Positions 11,861 to 25,120 of a DNA stretch of 64,000 nt are shown one piece after another. The DNA comes from Carettochelys insculpta. Taxonomy: Eukaryota; Chordata; Testudines; Carettochelyidae. The position numbers and the translations under genes were made by a program. The stretch's first letter is position 1, and each line of letters opens with the position of its first letter. The notes beneath the pieces are model-generated. The model did no database searches and had not been told where the DNA came from. It was given only the letters and a program-made list of their open reading frames with translations. Location of the stretch: the NCBI RefSeq assembly GCF_033958435.1, contig NC_134137.1, positions 248,790,501-248,854,500 of the forward strand, read 5' to 3'.

Positions 11861-13651
11861 TTAGAGCAACATTAAAGGGTTTTTTATTCCAGTTTCTCAA
11901 AAGCTAGTCATAGCTGCTGTTCTTTTTAAAGTTGAATTACTGCTCTAAGTATGCCAATCTAGCAGTTTTGAGCTGTTCACCATGCATCGTAATGCAGAAA
12001 TTAGATGGAAACCATAGCTCTTCTGTTACATATCAAACAGTTCTTTCCTGTTTCACTGCAATTAAGTTGAATAGCTCATGGCAAAACTCTCCTTGAGGTC
12101 AGTGGGAATCTTACCTAAGGGTTGCATCAGAAATAGCAAAATGCATAATTAATAAAGAACTGCAGTACACTGAGATAATGGAGACTTGAGATGGGCTGGA
12201 TTAGGGGCCATTACAATTGAAGAAATATCTTTTGCCAAATGGCTGAAAAGAATTTTTTTCCAGTAAACGGTGCAGGAACAAAGGATCCCTTTAATTGTTG
12301 GCAACTTCTGTATCAAGAGCTACAGCTGAGAAATTTTACCCCTTACAGTTTAATTTGGACAGTACTATTATGTGCTGAGGAACAGTTTGTATTGTTATGC
12401 TTCAGCCAAACAAGTTACACTGTGAAATACTGTAACCTTAAAGGTGATATTAAAATTTTATTTTTGACAAACATTGCAACAAACTAATCAATTGCAGATT
12501 TTAAGACAAGTGTAAAAAGATAGTTATAAACAATCTTAATCTGCAGTAATTAGAGAGAGCTTCTACTATTGCACTAATGTGAAGGAAGTGAGGAATATAA
12601 TCAGTTATCTTTCACTCCCCACCCAGAGAGAGGTTGATTATGCCATATAAAATATTTTTAAAGCAAATACTCTTAATAGTCAGTTTGAAGAACTAATGTC
12701 TGCCAAGCACTGCAGCACAATATTTCAGATTTCTGGGAAGCTTAAAGTTGCTTGATATGTCTACGAAACATGGCAGTGAAGGGCAGAGACAATTTCAGGG
12801 TATACGGCTGTCAAATGATAAAGTTAAAAAAAATCAGACACTGCTGGAAGTCTTACCATGTGTCTGAGGCAAAGAAAAGTTTAAATCATTCTCATCTAAA
12901 GGGGGACTCGTAAACATGGTCATGAAAGCAGTAACGTGTTGCAAAAGAGGAAAAGGTAAACTTCATGTCCTAGGATTCTAGTTAAGACATGCAGAACTCC
13001 ATGCCATCTGGTCTAAGGCTGCAACACTAATCTTGAAGCAGCAGACATGTTTGAATAGTTAAGTTACTTATTGTTTTTCCTGTGTTTGAAACTTCCCCTG
13101 CTTCTCAACTCTAATGGTCCAGGCTGCAAACTATACTATGCTCTCAAAGTTTATATGCACAGGTATGGGAAATTCTTCCTCTCCAGAAGGTCTAATTGTA
13201 AACCTGTCTACGCACATCACTTTGAAGACAAGACACTGAAGCCACTACAACCCCTGACAATAATAAGCACCATGCCAAGTGATATATGGTTGAAGGATCA
13301 GGCCAATTGTGAGTAAACAATCTTCTGAAAGGATAAGGAACAATCCTCTGAAAGTCATGAATATACTTTGCATTTCCAGACATAACTAGCCCCCAGTTCA
13401 TAATCATTGCCAGTAATTGCTAAAAATATTACCCATAAATGACTTATATGCAATCAACAGCAGGGGCAATAGCAAAGGGGACACATTAAACCACTTCATT
13501 TACTGTGCTAGCAGATTCACACATGCACACATTCCATTCTGATTGTATAGTAAGCCAGCATTTAAAGGTTGCCCTTCTATCAGACTGCAGTAAGTTGTGA
13601 TATTTTAACTGTCTCACACTAAGTACTTCAAACAGTAAAAAAAAATTGAAA
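11861..13651. other. Intergenic space between convergent TTLL12 and TSPO
   Basis: About 1.8 kb of AT-rich sequence between the 3' ends of the two genes. Apart from possible poly(A) signals (AATAAA 12151-12156 on +, ATTAAA-type at 13652-13657 on -) nothing was recognised. Confidence 0.5.
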
Positions 13652-13657
13652 TTTAAT
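13652..13657 (-). other. TSPO: Possible variant poly(A) signal of TSPO
   Basis: Plus-strand tttaat reads ATTAAA on the minus strand about 55 bp after the TSPO stop. It is a common variant signal, but no downstream cleavage evidence is visible. Confidence 0.35.
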
Positions 13658-13709
13658 TTGGAAAAATGCATAAAAAAATCTTCTGCCTTATCTTCTGCAA
13701 GAAGCTTCT

Positions 13710-16700
13710 CTATTCAGATTGCTTCTTGTTGTGATTGTCCTTCCAGATGTGGTAATTGAGCACAGAAGCCATAGTTAACCAAGCTAAATAAGGGAACATC
13801 AAATATGCTGCTCTCTTGTTGACATGGTACCAGGTGACAGTTGTAGCTGTTGCTGCACCAGTAAGAAGTAGGAGATCAACCAACCCCTGAAATAAAATAA
13901 GGTGGTTAGTGTTATTTTACATGCTGTATTTTGTTCAAAAATCATACTTGGGTATTTGCACAAGTTCTGGCTAAACTCTTAAAAAATTCCGAAACAATAG
14001 AAAACATGCTTAAACTTCAAATGCATCAACATGAGGCATTCTGAGACACTCATGCAAATCTAGACTATATGCACAAAGCTAGTCTGAAATATTAAATTCA
14101 TTCATCCTATTAATGGATACTACAGAAAATTCCAAAAAAGTGGGTGGTAGCTATTTTTTGACCAGGAGGTGTTAAATTTGACTGTTCAGTACTTCAGATG
14201 GGGTGGTTAGGGTAGTCCACCGGCAGTTTAGGAGACTGCTTCAAATCCCTGCTATGCTGCAGATTTGTTGTGTGATTGTAGAGAAATAAATATCAATTCC
14301 CAATTTTGCACATAGGATATGATCCCCATCTCATAGGGTGCTATGCAGATAAATATTTTAAAAACGACTGTGTTCCTTTATGGTAATGGTGTATTGTAAA
14401 TATTGAAGCTAGCGCTGTGTCGTTAAAAGACCAGCCAAGTAGTCAAAGTAATAGTTTTGTTGTTTTGTCAGACCAGCTTTGCCACCCGCTGAAATCATTA
14501 GTGCTGTTTAAAACTGACACTATTACATGAGTCATCTTATGGTAAATTCCTTTCCACAAGTTTTTGTCTACAGGGCCCCGGGGCATAATTATTTAGTCAC
14601 ACGAATAATAACTTCTGTTCATCAAGAAAGGGTGGAAGAAAGATTCCACTGAGTTTACAGTGTAATGACACTCTAGATAAATTATGCATAATCTCTCAGA
14701 GCAAGAATAAAGGAATCACACAAAACTGCTACTTTAAGCCAAATATTTTCTGTATCTACTGAAGTAGAATAAATTGTAAAGTTGAGACCTCGTAAATGAT
14801 GGTGCAGGGATATGATGAGACTTTGACTATCAATATTACTTTGTACTTACCCATCCTATTTTGTGAGCACCAAAGAATATGGGAGTCCATGCCCAATTCA
14901 ATGCCAGCTGCCCTGCATAGAGCCCAAGTGGAACCACTGAGTCTTCATTGAAACCTCCCAACTCCTTCCATACCAGGTATGAACCGTATCTGAATAAAAT
15001 GAATGTGTCAATGCAAATATTCTGGCAAATTATGCAGTGACAAAATGTTTAATTAATTATGTAATATAAACTAGGTGACTCTCACAGATAAGGCAAGTAA
15101 AATTTTTCAAAGAAGCCTGAGACTTAGGATTCTCCATTTTACTTTTTTAGAAGCAAAAATAGTATTGACTTGCAAGAGACTTTGGCTTTTTAGGGTACAA
15201 GGCAAAATTGTTTTGAACAGCAGCAATATTTTTGTGCAGATTTTGACAGTGTCTATACAATGAAAACCACTATTTTGAAATAAGCGCAAAATAGCGGATG
15301 GCTTATTGCAAAATAGGTAAACTTCACTGCATGATGAATGTACCTATTTCCAAATAGCTATTTCCAAATAGGGGCTGTGTAGACAGGGAATAGAGCTTAT
15401 TTTGAAATAAACCATAGCATGTCCTATGGCTCTGTTTCAAAATAGGCTATTATGTGTAGATGCTGTATTTCAAAATAGCTAAGTGCCATTCTGAAATGCA
15501 TTTTGTGAGTAGCAGTGTTATTTCAAAATAAGCTATTCCATACGGAAGGCTGCTGTGTAGACATACCCTAACTGACTTGAAAATGTTACTAAGTGTAAAG
15601 TGGAGGTAAGACCAATGGATTTAGGACAGAATCCAAAACTGAAGAGCTCATTTTTGAAATCTTCAATGAGTGGTTTCATACCTCTGTCATTTGGGCACAA
15701 TGAGAGAATAGACCGCATTGAACCGTCCAATCAAAAAAAAACTGAAGTAAAATATTTTGCTGTGACTATTTTAATTTCTGTGCATAGGGGAACAGATGAG
15801 CTACTGCCCTTTGGACAAATAAAAATTGTGAGTTGAGACCCAAAGACTATAAAGGAAGAAACTGAATTAGTCTTGAACTGAGAGCATCAATTAGAGTGTT
15901 TCAGTGACAAACTGTTCATTGTGTGGAGAACATAGATTTGATAAGTTACACTGGCAAATTTTCAAAAGTGGGAGATTTAATCTGGGAGTCAAGTTGAATG
16001 GCTAGGCTCTTAACTAGAAAGTGAAGTGTTACATTTAAGTCATTTCACCAACCTCATTAATGAAAATGCTTTTAATTAAGCTATTCCTTTTTAAAATTTA
16101 ATTAATGGAAGGGAACAGAATAGAACAGGCAAAAAGTGAGGAAAGAACAGTGGTGAATATACATTTAGTCAGCATCTACACAGAAGTGATGTTTTCATAA
16201 CCACATTTGACTTTTGGAAAGGAGGTCTCAACAAGCAGAACAAAGATTTGGAGAGGAGCTATACTCCCTGTCAGTGAAAACCTCCTGGTAACTGGTTACT
16301 AGAATACAATTTTTCAATTGCAAACATTACCAAGATTCTCATTGCAGTCCATGCTCTCGTAATGCCCCGGACTTCTGCATTTTGGGATATCTTCAGTGAG
16401 GACTGCTCAAGTGTGGGGGACATGAACCTAAAGTTTGTGTGCTAAAAGCCTCCCACAGCCTGGGTAGCTGGAACATTCAGCATGTAAGTTTGCTCCTTTA
16501 ACTCCATTTTTACATTTTGCTTTGTAGTTCATTTTTCAGTAGTACTGGATGTTTGATTTCCGAATCCATGAGTGTGTATTCCAAGACAGTCTGCTCCCTT
16601 GTGTTAATAATTTGCCAGCTATTTCACTATAGTTTCATATTGAGATGAAATCTAAATTATAGGTATGAATGCAGATTTAATTGTGCACCTGGCTAGGCAA

Positions 16701-19700
16701 CAAAGAGCTCTATATGCAAGTGTTGCTCCACAAATGAGGGCTTAAAAGTTGACCTAATTTTTCAGCAAGATAGAGTTGTAATTGTTTAGCTGCTAGCAGA
16801 TATTTGAAACCTCAAACTCTACTGGAGTTCAGCTTCACTCACATGTAGCATGGATGAGTTTACTTTTATTTGGAAGTAAATGCTTGCATGGTGGCTGTTC
16901 CTTTAAGGGCACAATTCAATATGCTGTCAAACATATGATTTAAAAAAAAAAAAAACAAAAAAACATGTTTCTTCATCACTAGGGGGAACCTAAACACAGT
17001 TCTGCTTCCAGAGGATTTGTGAAACTCTTGTTAATGAGCAATTGCACTTGCACACAGATACAACTTTTTGACTTCTGCTCTTGATCTCTTAGATTTTCTG
17101 GCAAATACCTAAAGCGTTCAAGGCCAGCTCTTTAGTTACACAACTCTCTGGGAGAGCTACTGTTCTGCTAGATAACAGAGATTCCTCACAATGCCCAACC
17201 AATCCAGTTCCTCTATTTGTATTTAGCAAATGCAAAAGATTCTGGGGTGCAATGGTGCTGTTATGTCTACAGAACACAATTATCTGGTTTTGAACATGAT
17301 TTGGGCTCTGGGAAGAAACACCCAACTGTCCACAGGAGTACAGTAATCAGTTAATTTTTTTTGTCAACAATAGGTACGATTAGGACATTAACCAGGTCAG
17401 AATGCACTGGTCTCATGAGGAGACAAGAGCTTATGAAACACCTTCAAAGTGACTTAAAACAAAAAATGTTACCTGGCTCTCCTCATTTGTAATCAGAAAC
17501 TCAGACATTATTATTTGCATACTGAACAGTTCATTGAAAGGCATATTTCAGGAACAGTCTTTTTGGTATGTAATTCTTAGGGCCTGTTTTTTCCGCACGA
17601 AGCCATCGGTGATAGCCTTTCTATGGAAAAGCTATCTGGTCTCACTTCAGTGGTCTTATCCCATTTTCCAACAAAAAAAAAAAAAAAGCTGCTCATGTCT
17701 TGTGATTTCAGTACTAACTAAAAGAGGCTTTACTAAATATATATGGGAGGGAACAAAATAAAAATTTTCCCTTAGTTAATTTCAGGCTAGAACTGTAAGA
17801 GGATATATGTACAAGAGGAGGGGGAAGCATTAAAAACCTGAGTAGTTGGTCACACTAACTGGAATTGATGTGTGCACTGTGTGCATGGCTGTCAGTTTTC
17901 CCTAGCAACTACCCATCAGGTTGGCTGTGGAAACCTCTGGCATTATATGATCCTGCTGACCTGGGTCTCCCCCACTCCTCCTGCAGTTCCTTCTCGCTAT
18001 CTGTGTTTACTGGAACGCTCTTGAATGGCAAGTGTTCCACACTTCCCTCCCATTCTAACTGTTTGTTCATCTTGTTCCTAGTAGTTATCAGTTGTTTCTA
18101 GTTAGTCTAGTCTTCCTTTGAAGCTTCCTTCCCATGCTCCCTCTGGCACTTAAGGCATGCTAAAGTCTCACGAGTTCAAGTCCCATGTGAAGGTTGTGCC
18201 TATAGGTGACCCCTGTTACTTGTGTCTCCAATGTCCTGGGGGAGGCTCACCAGTAAATGAAGTGCAGGATTGGGAAAGCTTTCAAACCCTGCACAAGGAA
18301 GGAACAAGACTTTAGCTTTAGGCAGCTCCAAATGGAGTCTGCCTGTTGGCCCCAGCAGAGGCAGGACACATCTGTCTGCAGTGGTCCCCCTGCAATCTCT
18401 GAAAGGCTACCAAAGCAGGACTCGGCCCAGCAGCTTCAACATACAATCACTGGGACCCCAGTCTGGTGTCCTGGAGCTGTTCCTATCCCCTGTCAAATGT
18501 TGTAAGAGGGAAAAGGGAGCTGTATGGGCAGCAGCTACTGCCCTGCTGTCATCTGCCAAGAATGGGGCAGGTGCAGGGCTCTCTGTGGCCAGGTCACAGG
18601 GCACCATGCTAGATGCCCTACCTTTCTGGAGACTGAGACTCAAGGTAAAGGATATTGTGCTGTCTCCTACCCTGGATACCTCTGAGACTGCAAGGGGGGA
18701 CCCTATTGAAATGATGGTGCAGAAGTTCCCCACCAGGGACAGACCCCCACTTCTCCATCAGACCTCACCCAGTGGCATATGGGAGATGTTGAGTCTCCTG
18801 CGTTAGGCTGTCTCTCAGCCCCATTCATGTGCGCTACTGGTCAAACTCATGGTGTGTGACTCGTAGTATAGATCCCATGGTCCAGCCCCTTGAAGCCACT
18901 CCCACTCAAGGGTGTCTTTGGGCAATAGATCCTGGGCCCATTGCAGATCTGGAGTGTGGGCCCAACTTCTTATCAGTCATTGCCATAGCACTTTTGTCCC
19001 CAGCACCATTCAAGATGACCACCACTCCCTCTCCCAACACCACTTTAAGCTGCCAAACAAACCAACCAACCAACCAGATATGAGAAGGTGAATAACCATC
19101 TTTTTCAATCAGTCAGCGCACTACCTCAGAGTTCTGTTCCTTTTACTGAGACAGTCAGAAGCAAATTAATGGCAGTTTTTCTAACTGATGCATTTAATAC
19201 AGCACTTTGTGCAGACACCTAAATGAAGGGCAGGTTGTCCTAAGTACAGTGAACTCTTTCATATCTGACATTCTGTCATCTCGAGCTCTCAAATAACTGG
19301 CAATTTAACCACAAGTAAATTTTAGTTACATGTTCCACAGGTACAGGATGATGAAAGTAAATACAGCAGACAAAGTAAGTTTACAGTGTACAATGTGACT
19401 GTTGGTAAATAAAGTACTATGCATACAATTTGTTGGTTTCTTAATATCTGATCTTGTTTTTTTCAGTGCTGTGCACTGCTAAGTATACCTCTCTAGTATC
19501 CAGAGTATTTGAATATTCAGTCTCCCAGTCCTGGTGTTGATTATGCAAGAGTTTAGTGTACATTCTTACCTGCTGGAACAGTGCATGATCAACTTTAAAC
19601 TGCTTCTTAAAAGTCAATGTACCTTACCTATGGGTACAATAGCACAGCTCTTCAGTGTTGTGCACTATGACTGACTCAAAGCTTTGCTACTGTAGTTGAA

Positions 19701-19923
19701 ACAATCATCAAACTAGTTAAGCGTATATACACAAGACATACCCCATGGATGTATACAGCGCTCCCCAGACAGGGGCAAACATCCAGTTAGGTGGACGCCA
19801 GGATGGCTTTTGTAGCGATTCATACCATATAGGGATTTCTTTCCTTGTTATCATGCCTCCCAAAAATCCTCCTGCATGGGGCAAGAGTGTGAAACCAACA
19901 GCTGGAGCCCATGTTGGTACCAT
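13710..19923 (-). CDS. TSPO: TSPO, translocator protein (peripheral benzodiazepine receptor), complete coding sequence
   Basis: Read on the minus strand: exon 19923-19742 (ATG at 19923-19921), exon 14989-14851 and exon 13886-13710 (stop TAG 13712-13710). The splices are GT/AG and in frame, giving 165 residues against 169 in human. Landmarks are [12 protein letters not shown] near the start, [11 protein letters not shown], a GPVWG-like [21 protein letters not shown], and the C-terminal LNYHIWKDN, which satisfies the cholesterol-recognition (CRAC) pattern L/V-x-Y-x-K. The family forms five transmembrane helices in the outer mitochondrial membrane and binds cholesterol and porphyrins. The start was chosen because [10 protein letters not shown] after this Met matches the family N-terminus; upstream codons in the exon (to 19943) are read as 5' UTR. 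The final residues are a short basic-polar tail. The gene converges on TTLL12. Confidence 0.95.
14186..14400 (+). repeat. Old tRNA-derived SINE (MIR/CORE-like)
   Basis: A degraded tRNA-like head carries an A-box (tggttagggtagtc) and a B-box (gcttcaaatccc). It is followed by the usual SINE body (catagggtgctatgcagataaat). It lies in the TSPO intron between the exons at 13886 and 14851. Divergence is high, so it is an old copy. Confidence 0.6.
15248..15570. mobile_element. Harbinger-like MITE in TSPO intron
   Basis: The left end cagtgtctataca and the right end tgtgtagacatac are imperfect inverted repeats. The interior is rich in tattttgaaataa and its complement, as in the other MITEs of this window. 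It is non-coding. Target duplication is unclear. Confidence 0.55.
15571..17850 (-). other. TSPO intron, no recognised feature
   Basis: About 2.3 kb without a conserved exon or identifiable transposon. It contains homopolymer A tracts near 16941-16954 and 17672-17686. Confidence 0.4.
17860..18810 (+). mobile_element. Possible decayed retroelement 5'/gag region (DIRS-like)
   Basis: The stretch near 18080-18110 (tagttatcagttgtttctag) resembles the tagtt-rich leader of the DIRS copy at 51.3 kb. The following frame contains Cys-x2-Cys readings with the spacing style of that element's gag zinc-finger region. Several frames are broken, and the 178-codon frame at 18270-18806 shows no recognisable domain. 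A weak call, based on resemblance only. Confidence 0.3.
19247..19558. mobile_element. TA-flanked Tc1/mariner- or pogo-like non-autonomous element
   Basis: The ends cagtgaactctttcata and, inverted at the right end, cactaaactcttgcata flank a 312-bp non-coding interior. TA dinucleotides border both sides (19245-19246, 19559-19560), the target duplication of Tc1/mariner/pogo transposons. It sits in a TSPO intron about 180 bp from coding exon 1. Confidence 0.6.
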
Positions 19924-20425
19924 TTCCAAGGCCGTTGCTGAATCTGAAACAGACCCCAAACACCAGAATGTATGTTTTCAAAGTGACTTTTAGAATTGAA
20001 TGCTAGCAAAACACTGTCAAACTGAACACTTACTTGAAAGATTATTGTAATCCTTAATTCTTCTAGGATGTGGTAGACTCCAGCCCCATTGAGCAAACCA
20101 CCACCAGTGCCTGTACCTTCTGGGGGCTGGAGGCCTACATGTTACTACTAAACCTTGAGTTGACCCCCTCTCTACAAGGGAGATTTCACATCCCATTTTT
20201 CATCCATGGAAAATGCAACACTGTACTGCTAAAACTTTATTAAAGGTTTTGCATCTTGTCATCCAACCATCCATTTTGGTAAAATGCTAGCCCAGCAAAA
20301 GCTCATAGTGTCATCACTATACAAGCAATTAGGTTAATAGGGAAACAATTAACAAGTAATCTGCAAAGTCCTTTAGGCTGATCAGACAAGGTACTAATTC
20401 TTCAACAGCTCCCACTGAACTCAAA

Positions 20426-20813
20426 GGCTACAGTTACACTAGTGAGTTTTACTGACAAACCCCCAGTTTTGTTGACAAAACTTGTGGAACATCCACACAC
20501 ACAAAATGCACTTTGTCAACAGTTTGTTGACAAAACTCAGTCCTTTGGCCAGCAGCATTCTGCCTTTCAGCCGTGAGTCATAATGCTGTTGACAGATTCT
20601 GTTGCCAAAAAAGCTGTGTGCATGTTCTGGGGGGTCTTTTCTCCAGAGACAGGGCATCCAGAACAATGGCAGCCCTGCCTGCTGTGCTTCTGGGTGCCTG
20701 TTATGTTAAAGAGCAGCCAGGCAGTTGGGCTTTTTGTTGACACAGAAGTTTTGCCCAGAAATCTCTTCTGACGGTGACTTCCAGCAAGAGATTGCTGTAG
20801 CGTAACTGTAGCC
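20426..20813. mobile_element. 388-bp MITE with 14-bp terminal inverted repeats
   Basis: The left end ggctacagttacac and the right end gcgtaactgtagcc pair at 13 of 14 positions. Both sides are flanked by AAA, consistent with a 3-bp Harbinger-type duplication. The interior repeats ttgttgacaaaac motifs and is non-coding. It lies in TSPO intron 1. Confidence 0.65.
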
Positions 20814-21734
20814 AAAGGGAATTGGGCTGTTCAGTGCCTGACAAGACTGAAACCTTTTGTCTGAAGTGAAACAGCTGGTGTCAATGGAGCTAACCCAGTT
20901 TAGACTACCTGAGGATCTGCCCCAGAAAATTGGAGGGACCATCCAAGATGTTAAGGGCTGTGAATGAGAACGCAAGCAGCATATACTGGGTATGGCAAAT
21001 GGCTGAAAAACTGACAAATTTTTCTTGGTAGAATCATAAGCAATGTATCAGATTAAAACTGCATGTAAAAAAGAAACAGGGCCTGAGGTGTTCTAGCTTG
21101 CCTATGTAGTCCTTGCTCTACTGGCAAGGTAAAGGTAGCATTAAGAATAAACAAGCTGGAAAAACTCTATTCCAAGTTTGGTGTCCATAATACAAATCGC
21201 TACAAAGAATCTTTTGCCAGATGCCTCAGTCAGGTTCACGGGACCCTGGGTAAGGAGCTGCTTTAGTGCAGTGTAGACATTCAGGCTCTGGCTGTAGCTA
21301 AGGGGGGCAGGAAGCTGGTTTAACAACCAAACACCTGGTCAAAAAGGAACTCCAGCAGCTCTAGTCAGCACAGCTCAATGGGCAGTTAATAGCTCAGTTG
21401 CAGCTGGAGCTGGGGGAGAGCAGGGTTGTAGGCAGCATGCTTGCTCCACTCTGCAGTTCCTGGGATGCTGCTGGCATCTCCTGCTGGGTCCTATGCCCCG
21501 GGCATCAAGGGGGACTGCACACTGTCACCACCCTGACAGCTGGCTCTGCAGCGCCCATGGGCTGGGAACCTTTCCCACAACTGCCTTTCAAGACATGCTT
21601 ATAACGACTTGTAGGGTACCCATCCCATGCACTAAATGCCCAAATTAAAAAAAAAACAAAAAAACAAAAAACAAAAAACTCCACTCTCAAATGAACTCAC
21701 AGAAAAATAAGACCAAAAACAGCTTGTCACCTAC

Positions 21735-21935
21735 AAAAATCCTGTAGCACCTTAAAGGCTAACAGATTTATTTGGGCATAAGTTTTTGTGGGCAAAAATT
21801 CTCTTCATAACATGCATCTGCTGAAGTGGGCTTTTGGCCACAAAAGCTTATGCTCAAATCAATCTGTTTAGTTAAAGTTACCACAGGACTCCTCAGTGTT
21901 TCTGTGGATACCAACTAACATGGCTGCTGCTCTGA
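21735..21935. mobile_element. Penelope-like element tail, hairpin-shaped
   Basis: A PLE terminal sequence (tagcaccttaaaggctaacag, then cataagtttttgtgggca) is followed by its own inverted copy (ggccacaaaagcttatg, then accacaggactcc). It is non-coding and located in TSPO intron 1. Confidence 0.6.
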
Positions 21936-22200
21936 GACATGTCACCTTCTTGCTTGTTGGTGAACACTTACCATGGAAAAAAATGATCACTCTATATCTG
22001 AACTCAGCCCTCATTCTCAGAGGAAATCTATGCAACATCTTCAAAGAATGAGACAGATCTTTAATTTTCAACTTTGCTAGCTACTAAACGTGATAGATAC
22101 TGAATTCAGAGGGTTATTTTTTACAGTAATTTGTAACCCACTAAATACATGATGACCTAGCTGCTCCCTCCCTCCCTTTCCCCCCACACTACTGGAGGGG

Positions 22201-22815
22201 TGTGACAGGGCATCTGCCCACAGTGGCCTAGCAAAGGTTAAACCCAACTCTGAGAGGGATGAGACTGTGGAGCCTGTGGGTGTGACATATCAGCCAATCA
22301 GGGTTGAGTGCTGTATAGACCAGGACTCCTTGTGGGGAGGAGAGGCACAGACTCTTACTGTAGCTGTGAGGCAGATGGGACCTGGCTGAGGATGCCAAAC
22401 ACAGAGCAGTGCTGGGGAAAGGGCAGACAGGGCTGGGGGAGTTCTAGCCAGCTATGCTTGCAGGCTGCAGGGCCTGAGACAAAGTCAGAGGATAGTAGGG
22501 CTGGGGAGCAGGGGCAGGCAGGGTGGGAGACAGCAGCAGATCCACAAAACCCTTGCCAATAATGAGGGGCAATTTGCCCCTGAGGTAAGGGGCTAGATGA
22601 TAACCAGTAGTGAGTCACTGAAGCATGCTGGGAACTAGGGTTTGGGGTTCCCTGGGCAGGGAGAACTCCAGAGCCTGGGCACTGTAGCAAGGTGGTAGCT
22701 TGCAGGAAGGGCAGGGTCCTGGGAGGGATGCGGGTGCTGACAATACTGGGTGGAGAACAGAGAAGCAGGTAACGGTGGGTGAGACGCTAGTCTGGCGGGG
22801 GCACGCTGGAGGCTG
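22201..22815 (+). mobile_element. Probable LTR of a Gypsy-like retrotransposon
   Basis: It begins TGTGACAGGGCATC after a pyrimidine tract and carries a CCAAT-like motif (gccaatcagg, about 22293) and a TATA-like ctgtatagacc near 22312. I recognise the pattern (tgataaccagtagtgag, ggggttccctgggcagg) as an LTR family common in turtle genomes. The 3' boundary is uncertain. No internal coding region follows, so it is a solo LTR or a fragment. Confidence 0.5.
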
Positions 22816-22849
22816 GAAAAGCTAATTCTCTTATGTCCAACCAATGGTG

Positions 22850-23515
22850 TTGTGGCAATGAGTTGTGCCGGGCTATGTGGGATATTAACAGGACCCTTCA
22901 TTTTAATGTGTCCCTTGAAACATATGCTCATCGTGTAAGCTCCCCCTAAGCTCTGCTTCCACACAGCTTCCCATTAAACCCTGCACAGTGGCTCAGGGCT
23001 AGAGCAGGGAGAGATCACTTGCCCCAAGCCCTGAAGCTGCTGGGGCCAGTGGAGGGGAACCCCTGCTCTCTAGCCCATCAGGGAGCTGCTCAGGCAAGCC
23101 CAAGCCCCGGCCTCCTCTTGACCCCCCCCCCCCCAGCCCTGTGCACCATCCTGCCCCCACCACCCAAAAAAGCCCTCCCTCCTGGTCCCATCCCAAGCCC
23201 ACACCTCCAACCTACAGCCATTACCCCTTCCTGCCCACTAAACCAGAGCCTCTCCCCCAACCTGGAACCCTGGTCCTCCATCCCAAAAAACCTCATCTCC
23301 AGCCCCATCCCGGAACCCGCTCTCACACTCCTGCACCCTAGTCCTCTGCTCCAGGCCTGAGCCCTTCCAACACTATGCTCCCCTGCTTTATCCCCAGCCC
23401 TGCCATCTGGATTTTATGTCCACCAATATCAAGGTGATGTATTACCTATTACCTCCACATTGGTACACTTAAGAATATTCATTCTGCTCAGGTCTGGAAG
23501 AAAATAGAGGGAACA
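22850..23515 (-). repeat. Interspersed repeat, copy 1 (C-rich on +), same family as 38.4 kb
   Basis: Read on the minus strand it starts atgttccctctattttcttcc near 23515, continues through a caccttgatattgg block and then a G-rich low-complexity body with a C13-14 run on the plus strand near 23127. The same start (gttccctctgttttttcc) and body occur on the plus strand from 38403. It is probably a non-autonomous DNA element; class not determined. Confidence 0.45.
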
Positions 23516-25120
23516 TTGTTTAGCATTATTAGTAACCAACGTGTTCTACTTTGTATTTAGCGGTGACATCAAGTGTGCTTCCCACAGCTGTATGCAAGCT
23601 CATCTCGCCACAGAAATTGGTGCAATAAGATACTACTCACCCACCTTCTCAAATACAATACTAATCTGAGAACTGGCATCAGACAGTGGAAGAGGGGCCT
23701 CACAGTAATAACAGATACTGAAGGAGATCAGTGAGAGAAGAGGGAAAATATGATTGTGCTAAAAGGAGAGAAAAATCATGTTGCAGAGCGTGACCAGTCG
23801 TTTCAGAGACAGGTCAAAGAAATGTGTCCTTTTGATTTTGTTTGGGACCTTGGTGAAAGTGTTATGAAAGACTGAAAGCGGAAGCCAGCTTGGCAAATAT
23901 CAAGGACAGACATGGGAATAGCAGTAGGCCATACAGGCAAGGATTTTAAAGGCAAAGGGAGCGTGCAGGGGAGGACTGGCTGGAAAAATGTTAAGGATGC
24001 GTCTTGATTGCCGAGAACCATCAGCAAAAGATATGCAAACTTCACAATACCTCTGTATCTCTTGCTGACAGGCCTCTTTGGAGAGGTCTTCCTGACATTT
24101 GGCCCATCCACACAGGGTCAAATGTCTAGGGGAAAACCCCCTCTGCCAAGATATCCCTTGGAAAACACAGATGTCGGCAGAATACTCCCATGGTGGCACT
24201 CTTTTGCCAAGAGACCTTTGGTCTCCCAACAGAAGCCTGCAGTCTAGACATAGCTCAAGAGAAGAGAGAGTTTTTCATGAGTGGGTAAACAAAAATAAGG
24301 AAAAAACCAGAGAGAAGAAGGCGTTTTGAAGACCGAAGGTGGGGAGAAGAGCAGGCATGCCCAGGAAGGGATAAGAGAGAAGGAGGTGAACAGAAGAAAT
24401 CCTGAGCCAGTGTCTGTGCACAAGAGGAGAGGAGAGATCTAAGTGGGGGCAGGGAGCAAAGGAGAGATAAAAAACACATTCTGCTGGACGGCGTCCATTA
24501 AGTCTGACGGAGAAGGGAAAGCTGGGAAGAGCAAGGAAAAAAACCTGTGTAGCTTGTTGCTACAAATATTGCTGTCATGCCTCTTAACTAATGTAGTCTA
24601 CATGCCAAGTTCAAAACTTTCAGGTCATATTTCAAATCCAGAACAAGAATTGCAAGTTCTTATATTTAAAAAAAGACCTGGGGGAAGTGTGTCTGTTGAA
24701 GCACACAGTACTTCGCAGGTGCATGGGCAGCACAAAAGTGACACAGTGCAACTTGCTTTCATTACTTCTACTGGGACCCAAGGGAAGGAGATCTGCAGGA
24801 CCAACAATCTTTGCTGGGAACAGGAGCTCCTAACCATTGTAGAGGATCACACCTCTGCTGCTTTTACACAGTAACTGGAAAGGAGTCCGCTAAGAAAGTG
24901 AAACTGTGATCCCCATTGCTCTGCTGCTCTTATTGTTGTTGCTGGGAAAATGGGAGGTCCAGTTCTCCACTGCCTTACAGTTTGTCGCATCACTTGTACA
25001 ATGGATATAAAATTATATCCCATCAGAACTATAATGTTCTGCAACTAAAGTGACTACACAAAGAACAAGTTAGAGGGAGAATGTGGCTCGATATGTATAG
25101 GGGCAACAATACAGTGATTA
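23516..25120. other. TSPO intron 1, little recognisable
   Basis: It contains a possible MITE remnant around 24070-24260 (ending gtctagacatagc) and A/G-rich sequence at 24260-24480. No gene was recognised. Confidence 0.3.

Noticed and set aside
18270..18806. 178-codon open frame as a host gene
   Set aside because: No recognisable domain; the surroundings look like a decayed retroelement.
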